Of a stretch of 64,000 bases of DNA, positions 15,346 through 24,320 are shown piece by piece. Source of the DNA: Bacillus sp. UNC438CL73TsuS30 (lineage in GTDB: Bacteria; Bacillota; Bacilli; Bacillales; Cytobacillaceae); contig NZ_KI535296.1 of assembly GCF_000482325.1 (NCBI RefSeq), positions 73,383 to 137,382 of the forward strand, in the 5' to 3' direction. The stretch's first letter is position 1; each line of letters opens with the position of its first letter. Below the pieces are notes generated by a model, which saw only the letters and a list, made by a program, of their open reading frames with translations, had not been told where the DNA came from and made no database searches. Position numbers and translations under genes: made by a program.

Positions 15346-16551
15346 ATGAAGCAAATGGATTTTTCTTTTACAGAAAGGGAAGAGGCCTTCCGCCAAGAAT
15401 TACGAACATGGCTGGAAAATAATTTACCGGATGGGTGGCTTGCAGGAAAAAGAGAGCTTCCAAAAGAGCGAAATGAGTACTCTCAATTCTTAAGAAACTG
15501 GCAAAAAAAATTATATGAGGGTGGATACGCTGCAATTGCCTGGCCGGAAAAATATGGAGGCCGGAACGCCAGTTTAATAGAGGAGATTATTTATCAGCAG
15601 GAAATGGTCCGAGTAAAAGCTCCGCCATTGGTAAATTATGTTGGGATTCATATGGTCGCGCCTACATTGATGCAAATCGGGACAGAAGAACAACAAGCTG
15701 CCTATATTCAGAAAATATTAACAGGTGAAGAAGTTTGGTGCCAGGGATATTCGGAGCCGAACGCAGGATCTGACTTAACGGCCATCCAGACCTCTGCAGT
15801 GCGGGATGGGGATCGTTGGAAAATTAATGGACAAAAAGTGTGGACGAGTTTTGGACATTTAGCAGACCGCTGTTTTCTTCTTGCAAGAACAAGCAAGGGA
15901 GAGAAAAAGCATAAAGGAATTACCGTTTTCCTATTAGATATGAAACAGCCTGGAGTAGAAACACGGCCTATCATTCAGATGGATGGCAAACATGATTTTA
16001 ATGAAGTGTATCTAGAAGATGCTATTGCTTACGATGCCGACATTGTCGGTGAGGTAGATGAAGGCTGGAAGGTAATGATTGCCCTCTTAATGCACGAAAG
16101 AACTGGAATCGGAGCACAAGTCTTTACTTTGGAACAGCAATTTCAAGATTTAGTCGTTTTAACAAAAGAATTGCGAGAAGATGGCCAACCACTAATTAAA
16201 AATCCGTTTGTTCGCAAAACAATGGTTGATTTATACACACGGTCGAGGGGTTCTCTTCTAAACTATTATCGAAATCTGACCAAGACATTAAAAAATGGGC
16301 ATCCAGGTGCAGAAGGTTCCATGGATAAATTATTGGTTAGTGAATTAACCAAGGAATTATTTGCTCAATCTATGTCCATACAGGGGCATCAAGGTGTGCT
16401 ATGGAAAGAGGATTCCCTAATCGGAGATTCGTATTGGCAAGAAGGTTTTCTTTATTCATTCGGTATGACCATTGGGGGCGGAACGAGCGAAGTTCAGAAA
16501 AACACGATCGCGGAGCGGATTTTAGGACTTCCTAAAGATATGGGAAGATAG
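15346..16551 (+). CDS. Acyl-CoA dehydrogenase, larger subunit
   Basis: A 401-residue acyl-CoA dehydrogenase. The FAD/substrate motif appears as WCQGYSEPNAGSDLTAIQTS (about residue 130) and WKINGQKVWTSFGHLAD (about 160); the C-terminal FAD motif is GGGTSEVQKNTIAERILGLP. The MCAD-type catalytic Glu position reads Gly, while a Glu is present in LLMHERTGIGA at the LCAD/IVD-type position. The ATG at 15346 lies only 2 nt after GGAGG, so the ATG at 15355 (MDFSFTEREE) may be the true start. Gene pairing with the next ACAD suggests a heterotetramer like ChsE1-ChsE2. Electrons would go to the EtfBA pair downstream. Confidence 0.86.
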   Translation: MKQMDFSFTEREEAFRQELRTWLENNLPDGWLAGKRELPKERNEYSQFLRNWQKKLYEGGYAAIAWPEKYGGRNASLIEEIIYQQEMVRVKAPPLVNYVGIHMVAPTLMQIGTEEQQAAYIQKILTGEEVWCQGYSEPNAGSDLTAIQTSAVRDGDRWKINGQKVWTSFGHLADRCFLLARTSKGEKKHKGITVFLLDMKQPGVETRPIIQMDGKHDFNEVYLEDAIAYDADIVGEVDEGWKVMIALLMHERTGIGAQVFTLEQQFQDLVVLTKELREDGQPLIKNPFVRKTMVDLYTRSRGSLLNYYRNLTKTLKNGHPGAEGSMDKLLVSELTKELFAQSMSIQGHQGVLWKEDSLIGDSYWQEGFLYSFGMTIGGGTSEVQKNTIAERILGLPKDMGR

Positions 16552-16572
16552 TGAAAACGGGGGTGACAAGTT

Positions 16573-17709
16573 ATGGATTTTTCATTAAGTGAAGAACAAG
16601 AGATGTTCCGCAATTATGTTCACAAGTATTTAAATGATAAGGGGCAAACGAAAATTGCCCGAGAGTTTATTAAGGGTGAAAGAGAATTCTATCAATCTGC
16701 CTTTTTAGGACTGGTGGAGTTAGGCTGTACCGGCATCAATATTTCGGAAGATTACGGTGGAATGGGACTTGGAGCACTGGATTTAGTTCCGATTCTGGAA
16801 GAGTTAGGCAGCAACGTACTCCCTGGTCTGTATTTAGAAACCAACGCATTTGCAGTACCTTTGCTGGAGAGATTTGGAACAACCGAGCAAAAGGAAAAGT
16901 ACCTGCCTGCGGTTGCCGATGGAACACAAACTTTTTCCCTTGCTTGGCTTGAACCGGGAGGGAGTTACAACCCATCAGATATAAGAATGACTGCTTCCTT
17001 AACGGGTGATCGAATCATTCTAAATGGAACAAAGACACTTGTTCCAGATGCCGAGATGGCGAATAGTTTGATCCTGCTTGTTCGTACGAGGGAGGGAGAT
17101 GGAACTGAAGGGGTGTCACTTGTAATCCTTGATCAATCTGATACCAAAATAAGGATTAAGAGACTAGCAAATATAGATGAAACACGTCAGTTAGCTGAAA
17201 TTACTTTAGAAAGTGTTTCCATCTCAAACGAGCAATTGATTGGGCCTATCCATAAAGGCTGGGAGGTTCTGCAGGATGGATTGCTTTCGATCAATGCGGC
17301 ACTTGCATCCGTGATGGTTGGCGGAATGGACAAGGTCGTCGAAATGGCGGCCGAATATGCAAAGATTCGGGAACAGTTTGGCCAGCCAATTGGCCGTTTC
17401 CAGGCAATCAAGCATAGGATTGTCGATATGAAGCTCGATCTTGAAACAGCAAGATCCTTAGCCTACTATGCGAACTGGGCATTAGAAAGCAGGGCAGAGG
17501 ATCGTGTACAGGCGATTTTCAGCGCCCGAATTTTTGCCAGTGAAGCCTTTAACCGTGTCTCGGCACATAATATTCAAATTCACGGCGGCATTGGGTTTAC
17601 AGAAGAAATCGACTGCCATTTATTTGTGAAACGGGCACGCTTTTATGAAAATTACCTGGGAAGCACGCAAAGCTATTATGAAAAAACAGCAGCTTCATTG
17701 GGGTGGTGA
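16573..17709 (+). CDS. Acyl-CoA dehydrogenase, smaller partner subunit
   Basis: A 378-residue acyl-CoA dehydrogenase, more divergent than the preceding one. It keeps the N-terminal helical domain (MDFSLSEEQEMFRNYVHKYL) and the REQFGQPIGRFQAIKHRIVDMK helix of the C-terminal domain (about residues 258-279), with IQIHGGIGFTEEIDCHLFVKRA near 335. I see no Glu at either usual catalytic-base position, which suggests a non-catalytic or structural partner. It starts 21 bp after the first ACAD and is followed 6 bp later by an aldehyde dehydrogenase gene. Pairing of an active and an inactive ACAD is known for alpha2beta2 steroid and cholate enzymes; here it is inferred. Confidence 0.84.
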   Translation: MDFSLSEEQEMFRNYVHKYLNDKGQTKIAREFIKGEREFYQSAFLGLVELGCTGINISEDYGGMGLGALDLVPILEELGSNVLPGLYLETNAFAVPLLERFGTTEQKEKYLPAVADGTQTFSLAWLEPGGSYNPSDIRMTASLTGDRIILNGTKTLVPDAEMANSLILLVRTREGDGTEGVSLVILDQSDTKIRIKRLANIDETRQLAEITLESVSISNEQLIGPIHKGWEVLQDGLLSINAALASVMVGGMDKVVEMAAEYAKIREQFGQPIGRFQAIKHRIVDMKLDLETARSLAYYANWALESRAEDRVQAIFSARIFASEAFNRVSAHNIQIHGGIGFTEEIDCHLFVKRARFYENYLGSTQSYYEKTAASLGW

Positions 17710-17715
17710 TAGTAG

Positions 17716-19188
17716 ATGGAAATCGTAAGTGAAATCAAGAAATACCAAAATCAAATGAATGGAAAAGCTGTGCCGGCATCATCCGGCAAAACCATTGATA
17801 GTATTGACCCGGCAACAGGTAAAGTGTGGGCAAAGGTGCCCGGCAGTTCTATACAGGATGCCGAAGAAGCAATTTCTTCTTCAAAGCGGGCTTTTAACGA
17901 TTGGGCCGCCTTATCAGCGATGGAACGTGCGGCTTATCTAAGAAAAATTGGCGATCAATTAGTCCTGCATGCCGAAGAGCTGGCCGCATTAGAAACAAAA
18001 GACATTGGCTGGGTCATCCGGGAAACAAGCTATGGATTGATTCCGGTATTGACGAGTATTTGGCATGATGCTGCTGGTGCTGCAGCCGTGGCAAGCCGGG
18101 GAGAAACGGTTCAGCTCGATTCAAAGAGTTTTGGATATACGCTGCGAGAGCCATTAGGGGTGGTGGTTGGCATTCTTCCGTGGAATGCACCACTCTTTAC
18201 CTTTACGATTAAGGCTGCCTATGCACTTGCTGCAGGAAATACGGTGATTATTAAGCCCTCTGAATTGGCCTCTGTGTCAAGCTTACGATATGGCGAAATT
18301 TTGAATACCATTCTTCCCCCTGGAGTCTTAAATGTTGTCTCCGGTGATGGGGAGATTGGCGATGCATTGGTTCGTCATCGGGATGTGAATCGGGTTAGCC
18401 TGACAGGATCAGTGAATACAGCGAAAGCAATTGTCCGTTCCTCTGCACAGGCACCGAAGCCACTGACTTTTGAGTTAGGTGGAAAGTCGCCTAATATTGT
18501 ATTCGCCGACGCAAACCTTGAAAAAGCGGCTGAAGGCGTAACGCTTAATGGCATTTTTACAGGAAACGCAGGGCAAATTTGTGTAGGCGGTTCAAGAATC
18601 CTGATTCAAAGGCCAGTATTCGAGAAAATGCTTTCCTTAATGAAAGAACAAATCGAGAAAAATATTAAGTTGGGAAATCCGATGGACCTGGAAACGACTA
18701 TGGGACCGATTGCCAATAGTGTTCAATATAAAAAAGTATGTAACTATATTGAGTTAGGTAAAGAGGAAGGCGGAGAGATTATTGTCGGTGGCCGTTATGG
18801 GGGAGCTGCTCTGCTGCCAAACCACCCTTCATTTGCTGAAGGATATTGGATTGAACCGACCTTGATTCTTGTTGGTAGCAATTCCCTACGGATCTGCCAA
18901 GAAGAGATTTTTGGACCTGTTGCAGTTGTTATTGCCTTTGATACCGAAGAAGAAGCTCTAAAAATCGCAAATGAAACGGCTTATGGTCTTGGAGCAGGGG
19001 TTTGGACGACAAACTTAGATCGTGCTCATCGAATGATCAGAAAATTGGAATCCGGTAATGTGTGGGTAAATACGTATCGAAGAGTGGGACCAGAGCTGCC
19101 GTTTGGTGGTGTAAAGGAAAGTGGCTATGGAACGGATTCGATTCTAGAGAACACACGGGAAAAGACGTGCATTATCGAAATGGGGTAA
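17716..19188 (+). CDS. NAD(P)-dependent aldehyde dehydrogenase
   Basis: A 490-residue aldehyde dehydrogenase superfamily enzyme of usual length. Visible motifs: GILPWNAPLFTFTIKAAYAL (about residue 152) and KPSELA in the NAD domain, the general base Glu in FELGGKSPNIVF (about 255), the catalytic Cys in GQICVGGSRI (about 290), and EIFGPVAVV (about 395). The ATG follows a weak GGTGATAG site. It starts 6 bp after the second ACAD gene. In a retro-aldol pathway it could oxidise the aldehyde released by the Ltp2-like enzyme; that role is inferred from position. Confidence 0.88.
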   Translation: MEIVSEIKKYQNQMNGKAVPASSGKTIDSIDPATGKVWAKVPGSSIQDAEEAISSSKRAFNDWAALSAMERAAYLRKIGDQLVLHAEELAALETKDIGWVIRETSYGLIPVLTSIWHDAAGAAAVASRGETVQLDSKSFGYTLREPLGVVVGILPWNAPLFTFTIKAAYALAAGNTVIIKPSELASVSSLRYGEILNTILPPGVLNVVSGDGEIGDALVRHRDVNRVSLTGSVNTAKAIVRSSAQAPKPLTFELGGKSPNIVFADANLEKAAEGVTLNGIFTGNAGQICVGGSRILIQRPVFEKMLSLMKEQIEKNIKLGNPMDLETTMGPIANSVQYKKVCNYIELGKEEGGEIIVGGRYGGAALLPNHPSFAEGYWIEPTLILVGSNSLRICQEEIFGPVAVVIAFDTEEEALKIANETAYGLGAGVWTTNLDRAHRMIRKLESGNVWVNTYRRVGPELPFGGVKESGYGTDSILENTREKTCIIEMG

Positions 19189-19191
19189 GAG

Positions 19192-19217
19192 ATAGGGAAA
19201 CTTTTTAGTTTCCCTAT
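19192..19217 (+). terminator. Hairpin after the aldehyde dehydrogenase gene
   Basis: ATAGGGAAACT and AGTTTCCCTAT form a perfect 11-bp stem with a TTTT loop. There is no strong T-tail, so it may only attenuate read-through into the transporter gene. Confidence 0.6.
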
Positions 19218-19265
19218 TTATACCGATAAAGATGGATTGGATCATTCAAATTGGAGGGGAAATTA

Positions 19266-20687
19266 TTGGAGGAGAAATATATTAGAAGATCTTTTCACTT
19301 CTTATGTCTTGGGATTCTACTTGTCGTTTTTGCAGAGGCAACACATATACCAGCCTATCCCAAAATGCTAGAGCACTTTCATTTAGGTGCAGGGTATGCA
19401 GTCTATATGCAATTGGGGTTTGCACTAGGACTAACAGGATTCCAGCCCTTAATGGGATGGCTATCCGATTCTTTTGGACAAAAAATAGTGGTGCTTTTTG
19501 GCGCAGGATTTCTGGCCATTGGTTCCATTTTAATTGCTACAGCTCCTGCGTTTTGGGTCTTGGTAGTAGGTCTTTTCTTAAAAGGCTTTTCCGGTGCGGC
19601 TGTTATTCCTGCAGGAGTTTCCTTCGTTGGAAAATACTTTACCCATCAGCAACGTGGTAAAACGATGGGGATTTATGGGTTTTATACGGTGATTGGAGGA
19701 CTTGCTGGGCCGATTTTAAGCGGAATCCTTATAGATCGTTTCGGGTGGAACTCTATCTTTTTCCTCTGTAGTTTCTTTGGTGTTCTTTCCTTCCTGTTAT
19801 TTGCTTTAGGTGTTCCAAATGTAAAAGGTAAAAGGTCAGAATCCTTCGATTTCTTAGGTGTAATCTTTGTATTCTTATTGCTCGGAGGACTCCTGACCGT
19901 TCCAACCTTTATAAACAATTATGGAATTTCCTCTTGGATGTGGGTTCCAGCTCTAGTGGTTTCCATTCTTTCCTTCCTATTGCTATTGGCTGTCGAAAAA
20001 AAACAGAAGAAGCCACTGTTAGATATCAAATATGCAAAAACAAGAACCTTCTGGGGCCCTTCGATCATTGCAGTGATTATGTATATGTCGTTTAGTAGTG
20101 TCATGTACGTTTTAACATTCTTTGTCCAAAGTGTACAAGGGAAATCTTCAACCGTTGTTGGATTATTACAGTTCCCGCTATTTTTGACAATGGCAGTAGC
20201 GAATATCATAAGCGGAAGATTAATGGGGAAATACTCCCCGCGCAGGTTAATTGGTGTAGCCATCGCATTATTAGTGGCAGGAGTCGGAATGTTATCGATG
20301 GCAAGAACCGATACCTCCTTTACCTATTTATTTATTTCTATGAGTTTAATTGGATCGGCAATTGGAACGGTTGGTCCGGTAGTGAAATCGGTGATTGTAT
20401 CAAAAGCGAGTCCAACCCGTCTAGGTGTTGTTTCGTTTACTTATATTACGATTGAGAATGTTGCTTCCCGTGTCGGAGCCTCATTTGCCCTTGTCGCATT
20501 TGCTTTGTTCTCGGCCGGAGGAAATGCCTCAAGCGCCCTTTCAACTACAGCTCTTTTATTAACCATTTTTACGGCAGTGTCGTTCCTATTTCTTATGTTC
20601 ATTCCCAAAAAGAATGAGGCAAACGGAGAGGAAAGCGTGGAAGTTATAGATCTCAATCAAGATTCCGAAACCACAACTATAGGTTGA
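19266..20687 (+). CDS. MFS transporter
   Basis: A 473-residue major facilitator protein with about 12-14 hydrophobic segments. The loop 2-3 signature reads GWLSDSFGQKIVVLFGAG (about residue 65), and GFYTVIGGLAGPILSGILIDRFGW (about 140) lies in helix 5. The start is the TTG at 19266, 6 nt after GGAGGGG; the earlier in-frame TTG at 19251 is part of the ribosome site itself. It lies inside the acyl-CoA cluster between the aldehyde dehydrogenase and Etf genes, so it may import the pathway's acid substrate or export a product. It resembles drug:H+ type MFS proteins in general. Confidence 0.82.
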   Translation: MEEKYIRRSFHFLCLGILLVVFAEATHIPAYPKMLEHFHLGAGYAVYMQLGFALGLTGFQPLMGWLSDSFGQKIVVLFGAGFLAIGSILIATAPAFWVLVVGLFLKGFSGAAVIPAGVSFVGKYFTHQQRGKTMGIYGFYTVIGGLAGPILSGILIDRFGWNSIFFLCSFFGVLSFLLFALGVPNVKGKRSESFDFLGVIFVFLLLGGLLTVPTFINNYGISSWMWVPALVVSILSFLLLLAVEKKQKKPLLDIKYAKTRTFWGPSIIAVIMYMSFSSVMYVLTFFVQSVQGKSSTVVGLLQFPLFLTMAVANIISGRLMGKYSPRRLIGVAIALLVAGVGMLSMARTDTSFTYLFISMSLIGSAIGTVGPVVKSVIVSKASPTRLGVVSFTYITIENVASRVGASFALVAFALFSAGGNASSALSTTALLLTIFTAVSFLFLMFIPKKNEANGEESVEVIDLNQDSETTTIG

Positions 20688-20762
20688 TAATGGATCTAAA
20701 ACAAAAAGGAATTTTGTAATTTAATAGATTTAGTAAGCAAATTCAATAAAGGTGGAATGATT

Positions 20763-21533
20763 GTGAATATTTATGTGCTATTAAAAAGGACGTTTGATAC
20801 AGAGGAAAAAATTTCACTCTTGAAGCGGAAAATCAATGAAGAGGGAGCAGAATTTATCATTAATCCCTATGACGAATATGCGGTTGACGAAGCGCTAAAA
20901 GTTCGTGAAACACATGGTGGTGAAGTGACGGTAGTGACCGTTGGGAATGAAGAGGCAGAAAAACAACTTCGGACGGCACTGGCCATGGGGGCAGATCAAG
21001 CCATTTTAATTAACGTAGAGGATCTTGAAGACGGGGATCCCTATAAAACTGCAAAAATTATTAGTGAATATCTGAAGGATAAGGAAGCAGATTTGATCTT
21101 TGCAGGAAATGTAACCATTGATGGCGGTTCTGGTCAGGTTGGTCCCCGCGTAGCTGAAATCTTAAATATTCCTTATATCACAACGATTACAAATCTGGAA
21201 ATCAGCGGTGACCAGGTCACCGTTATAAGAGATGTCGAAGGGGACTCTGAAACCATTCAGTCTACAATGCCCTTATTGGTGACCGCTCAACAAGGGTTAA
21301 ATGAACCACGTTACCCATCCTTGCCGGGAATCATGAAAGCAAAGAAAAAACCCTTAGAGGAACTGGAGTTAGATGACCTGGATCTAGAAGAAGATGAGGT
21401 AGAGGCGAAAACGAAAACCATTGAGATCTTTTTGCCCGCAAAAAAAGAGGCCGGAAAAGTGTTAACCGGTGAATTGAACGAGCAAGTAAGTGAGTTACTT
21501 CAATTACTTCGTAACGAGGCAAAGGTTATTTAA
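20763..21533 (+). CDS. etfB: Electron transfer flavoprotein beta subunit
   Basis: A 256-residue EtfB. MNIYVLLKRTFDTEEKIS at the N-terminus and GNEEAEKQLRTALAMGADQA (about residue 62) are typical, as is the recognition-loop region QQGLNEPRYPSLPGIMKAKK (about 180-200). The GTG at 20763 is chosen because AAGGTGG ends 7 nt before it; the ATG at 20757 is too close to that site. EtfB with EtfA accepts electrons from acyl-CoA dehydrogenases and passes them to the quinone pool. Placement with two ACADs implies a dedicated pair. Confidence 0.92.
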   Translation: MNIYVLLKRTFDTEEKISLLKRKINEEGAEFIINPYDEYAVDEALKVRETHGGEVTVVTVGNEEAEKQLRTALAMGADQAILINVEDLEDGDPYKTAKIISEYLKDKEADLIFAGNVTIDGGSGQVGPRVAEILNIPYITTITNLEISGDQVTVIRDVEGDSETIQSTMPLLVTAQQGLNEPRYPSLPGIMKAKKKPLEELELDDLDLEEDEVEAKTKTIEIFLPAKKEAGKVLTGELNEQVSELLQLLRNEAKVI

Positions 21534-21593
21534 ATTTATGCCAAAGCATTCAAAGTAGAAAATATTTTAATAGGGTAATAGGAGGTTGTTTTT

Positions 21594-22568
21594 ATGAGCA
21601 GGAAGGTTCTCGTATTAGGAGAAGTGCGTGACGGAACACTTAGAAATGTTTCATTTGAGGCAATTGGGGCTGCAAAACTTGCTTCTCAAGGCGGAGAGGT
21701 AATTGGAGTATTACTGGGTGAGAATGTACAGCCGCTAGCAAATGAGCTCATTCTATATGGAGCAGATCGGGTCGTGGTGGTAGAGGATGGAAAATTAAAA
21801 CAATATACATCAGATGGTTTTTCACAAGCCTTATTTGCTGTCATTGAACAAGAAAATCCAGACGTCATTCTTTTCGGCCATACCGCACTAGGTAAAGACT
21901 TGTCTCCAAGGATTGCAAGCAAGTTAAAATCCGGTCTCATCTCAGATGCCACTGCGGTAGAAGAAATAGCTGGAAACCTTATCTTTACCCGGCCAATTTA
22001 TTCCGGTAAAGCGTTTGAAAAGAAAATGATTACGGATGGCCTTGTGTTTGCAACTATCCGTCCTAATAATATTCAGCCGTTACTGAAGGATGAATCTCGC
22101 TCTGGTGAGGTTTCCATCTTATCCACTCAAATAAAAGATTTACGGACGATAATTAAAGAGGTAGTCCGGAAAACAAGTAAAGGTGTAGATCTTTCCGAAG
22201 CCAAGGTGGTGGTAGCTGGAGGACGCGGTGTGAAAAGTAAGGAGGGGTTTGAACCTTTAAAAGAATTGGCCCAAGTTCTTGGTGGGGCTGTCGGTGCCTC
22301 GCGCGGAGCATGTGATGCTGATTTTTGTGATTATTCCCTGCAAATCGGGCAAACGGGTAAGGTGGTAACACCCGATTTATATATTGCCTGCGGAATTTCT
22401 GGTGCCATTCAGCATCTTGCGGGAATGTCCAATTCAAAAATAATCGTGGCGATTAATAAAGATCCGGAAGCAAATATTTTTCAAGTAGCCGATTATGGGA
22501 TTGTGGGAGATTTATTTGAAGTGGTTCCTATGTTAATCGAAGAATTTGCTGCAGTGAAACAATATTAG
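21594..22568 (+). CDS. etfA: Electron transfer flavoprotein alpha subunit
   Basis: A 324-residue EtfA. The FAD-binding C-terminal domain is clear: VVVAGGRGVKSKEGFEPLKE (about residue 206), GAVGASRGACDADFCDYSLQ (about 231), IGQTGKVVTPDLYIACGISG (about 252) and the end motif AINKDPEANIFQVADYGIVG. The ATG follows AGGAGG. It lies 60 bp after etfB. It holds the FAD that carries electrons from the two upstream acyl-CoA dehydrogenases to ETF:quinone oxidoreductase, which is not in this window. Confidence 0.93.
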   Translation: MSRKVLVLGEVRDGTLRNVSFEAIGAAKLASQGGEVIGVLLGENVQPLANELILYGADRVVVVEDGKLKQYTSDGFSQALFAVIEQENPDVILFGHTALGKDLSPRIASKLKSGLISDATAVEEIAGNLIFTRPIYSGKAFEKKMITDGLVFATIRPNNIQPLLKDESRSGEVSILSTQIKDLRTIIKEVVRKTSKGVDLSEAKVVVAGGRGVKSKEGFEPLKELAQVLGGAVGASRGACDADFCDYSLQIGQTGKVVTPDLYIACGISGAIQHLAGMSNSKIIVAINKDPEANIFQVADYGIVGDLFEVVPMLIEEFAAVKQY

Positions 22569-22622
22569 CCATTTTTTGTTACGAAGGATTATAGTTGCAA
22601 GATAGTAAAAATATTGCTAGAA

Positions 22623-22654
22623 TTTAGATGTCTAATATTTAGATATCTAAATAT
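22623..22654. promoter_or_regulatory. 20-bp perfect palindrome plus a second half-matching copy
   Basis: ATATTTAGATATCTAAATAT (22635-22654) is an exact palindrome. TTTAGATGTCTAAT (22623-22636) overlaps its left edge and repeats the core with one change. The pair sits 25 bp before the first SDR gene. Such AT-rich palindromes with a TAGATATCTA core are typical of MarR-type operators, and a MarR gene closes this cluster. Confidence 0.6.
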
Positions 22655-22679
22655 ATTTTCAGGGAAAGAGGTCATACGA

Positions 22680-23429
22680 ATGAGATTACTAGGGAAAATT
22701 GCAATTGTTACCGGAAGCGCCTCAGGAATTGGAAGAGGTATTGCTCTTGCTATGGCCAAGGAAGGGGCACATATCGCCATTGTCGATGTGAATGAAGAAA
22801 AAGGAAAACAAACTCTTGAAGAGATAAACCAATATACAGAGGGTATGCTTTTTATTAAGGATATTTCAGTCAAAGAAACCGTATATACAATCGTAGAAGA
22901 AGTGGTTAAGAGATTTGGAAAGCTAGATATTATCGTTAATAATGCGCATGTATCGAGACAGGCGCCATTTATTGAAACCACACAGGAGCTTATAGACTTG
23001 TCTTTTGGAACGGGCTTTTATCCGACATTCCATTTCATGCAGGCAGCTTACCCTGAATTGAAAAAATCAAGGGGGAAGGTGATTAACTTTGCATCTGGTG
23101 CTGGTCTTGAAGGACAGGTCACCCAAACGTCCTATGCGGCGGCAAAAGAAGCCATTCGGGCTATTTCCCGCGTGGCAGCAAATGAATGGGGCCCAGAAGG
23201 AATCAATGTCAACATGATTTCGCCTATCGCCCTTACACCAGGTGTTGAACAATGGCGAGAGAGTGCTCCACAATTATACGATGAGATGATTAAGAAAGTT
23301 CCGCTCCGCCGGCTTGGAGATCCTGAACAAGATATTGGTAGAGTAGCAGTTTTCTTGTCAAGCAGTGATTCTGATTATATTACCGGTCAAACCTTTATGG
23401 TTGACGGCGGTTCAATAAAATTACGCTAA
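22680..23429 (+). CDS. SDR family oxidoreductase (1 of 3)
   Basis: A 249-residue classical short-chain dehydrogenase. The NAD(P) motif is GSASGIGRGIALAMA (about residues 12-26), the catalytic SYAAAKEAIRA is near 150, and MVDGGSIKLR ends the protein. The usual NNAG motif reads NNAH and the catalytic Ser region reads INFASGAGLEG. The ATG at 22680 follows AGGGAAAGAGG; longer in-frame readings run into the palindromic operator. An Asp at the end of beta-2 (IVDVNEEKG) suggests NAD preference. It is the first of three adjacent SDR genes, probably oxidising a hydroxyacyl-CoA or alcohol intermediate. Confidence 0.85.
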   Translation: MRLLGKIAIVTGSASGIGRGIALAMAKEGAHIAIVDVNEEKGKQTLEEINQYTEGMLFIKDISVKETVYTIVEEVVKRFGKLDIIVNNAHVSRQAPFIETTQELIDLSFGTGFYPTFHFMQAAYPELKKSRGKVINFASGAGLEGQVTQTSYAAAKEAIRAISRVAANEWGPEGINVNMISPIALTPGVEQWRESAPQLYDEMIKKVPLRRLGDPEQDIGRVAVFLSSSDSDYITGQTFMVDGGSIKLR

Positions 23430-23453
23430 ACACTTGTGAAAGGAGCTTCCAAA

Positions 23454-24260
23454 ATGGGAAGAGTACAAGATAAGGTGGCACTGGTAACCGGCGGCGCCTC
23501 AGGAATAGGTTTATCTTCAGCGACATTATTGGCCAAGGAAGGGGCCAGAGTTGTCATTGCTGATTTCAATGTTGATGGGGCAAAGGAAGCTGCAAACAAG
23601 ATCAAAGCCCAAGGCGGAGAGGCGGCATGTATTTTTCTTGATGCCGGTGATGAAACTTCCATTAAAGAAGCAGTTGAATTTACGGTTGAGCACTACGGTA
23701 AGATATCTGTTCTATTTAATAATGTTGGTGCAACCAATTTGAAAAAGGATTTAGATGTTGTAAACATGGATCTTGATGAATGGGACCGACTAATGAATCT
23801 GAATTTAAAAAGTGTGCTGCTTGGAAGCAGATTTGCCATTCCGCATATGATCAAAGCCGGTGGCGGCTCGATTATTAACACAGCATCCATGGCAGGCTTT
23901 TTCGGCGATTCAATCCGTGCAGCATATGGGGCATCAAAAGCTGGTGTTGTCAATCTGACAAGATATATTGCAGCACAATACGGAAAACATCATATTCGCT
24001 GTAATGCCGTGGCACCAGGTTTAATATTAACACCTGCTGCCCAAAATAATATGCCACCTGCTGTATTGGATATTTTTGCGAAATATAATGCCCTACCCTA
24101 TCATGGTGAACCGGATGATATCGGAAATACAGTTTTATTCTTGGCATCAGAAGAATCTAAATTTATTACTGGGCAGACAATTCAAGTAGAGGGCGGACAT
24201 TATATTGCCAACCCAACAATTTCGGATTTTGAAGAGTTTATGAAAAAAAACCAAGGCTAA
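23454..24260 (+). CDS. SDR family oxidoreductase (2 of 3)
   Basis: A 268-residue classical SDR: GGASGIGLSSATLLAKEGAR near residue 13, FNNVGATN (variant of NNAG) near 88, catalytic Ser in IINTASMAGFFG (about 142) and YGASKAGVVNL (Tyr/Lys about 157-161), then IQVEGGHYIANP. The ATG at 23454 lies 8 nt after AAAGGAG. A 15-20 residue C-terminal extension follows the usual SDR end. Asp after beta-2 (VIADFNVDGA) points to NAD. It follows SDR 1 by 24 bp. The substrate is unknown; hydroxyacyl-CoA or hydroxysteroid-like dehydrogenases are the nearest functional types. Confidence 0.86.
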   Translation: MGRVQDKVALVTGGASGIGLSSATLLAKEGARVVIADFNVDGAKEAANKIKAQGGEAACIFLDAGDETSIKEAVEFTVEHYGKISVLFNNVGATNLKKDLDVVNMDLDEWDRLMNLNLKSVLLGSRFAIPHMIKAGGGSIINTASMAGFFGDSIRAAYGASKAGVVNLTRYIAAQYGKHHIRCNAVAPGLILTPAAQNNMPPAVLDIFAKYNALPYHGEPDDIGNTVLFLASEESKFITGQTIQVEGGHYIANPTISDFEEFMKKNQG

Positions 24261-24320
24261 TCTAAATGGGCAATTTGGATTTGCTGGCTTCATAAAATTT
24301 AACTTAGGGGAGAATTGAAA

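Noticed and set aside
22589..22981. 130-codon minus-strand frame over the first SDR gene
   Set aside because: Antisense shadow of a clear SDR; no start signal and no domain.
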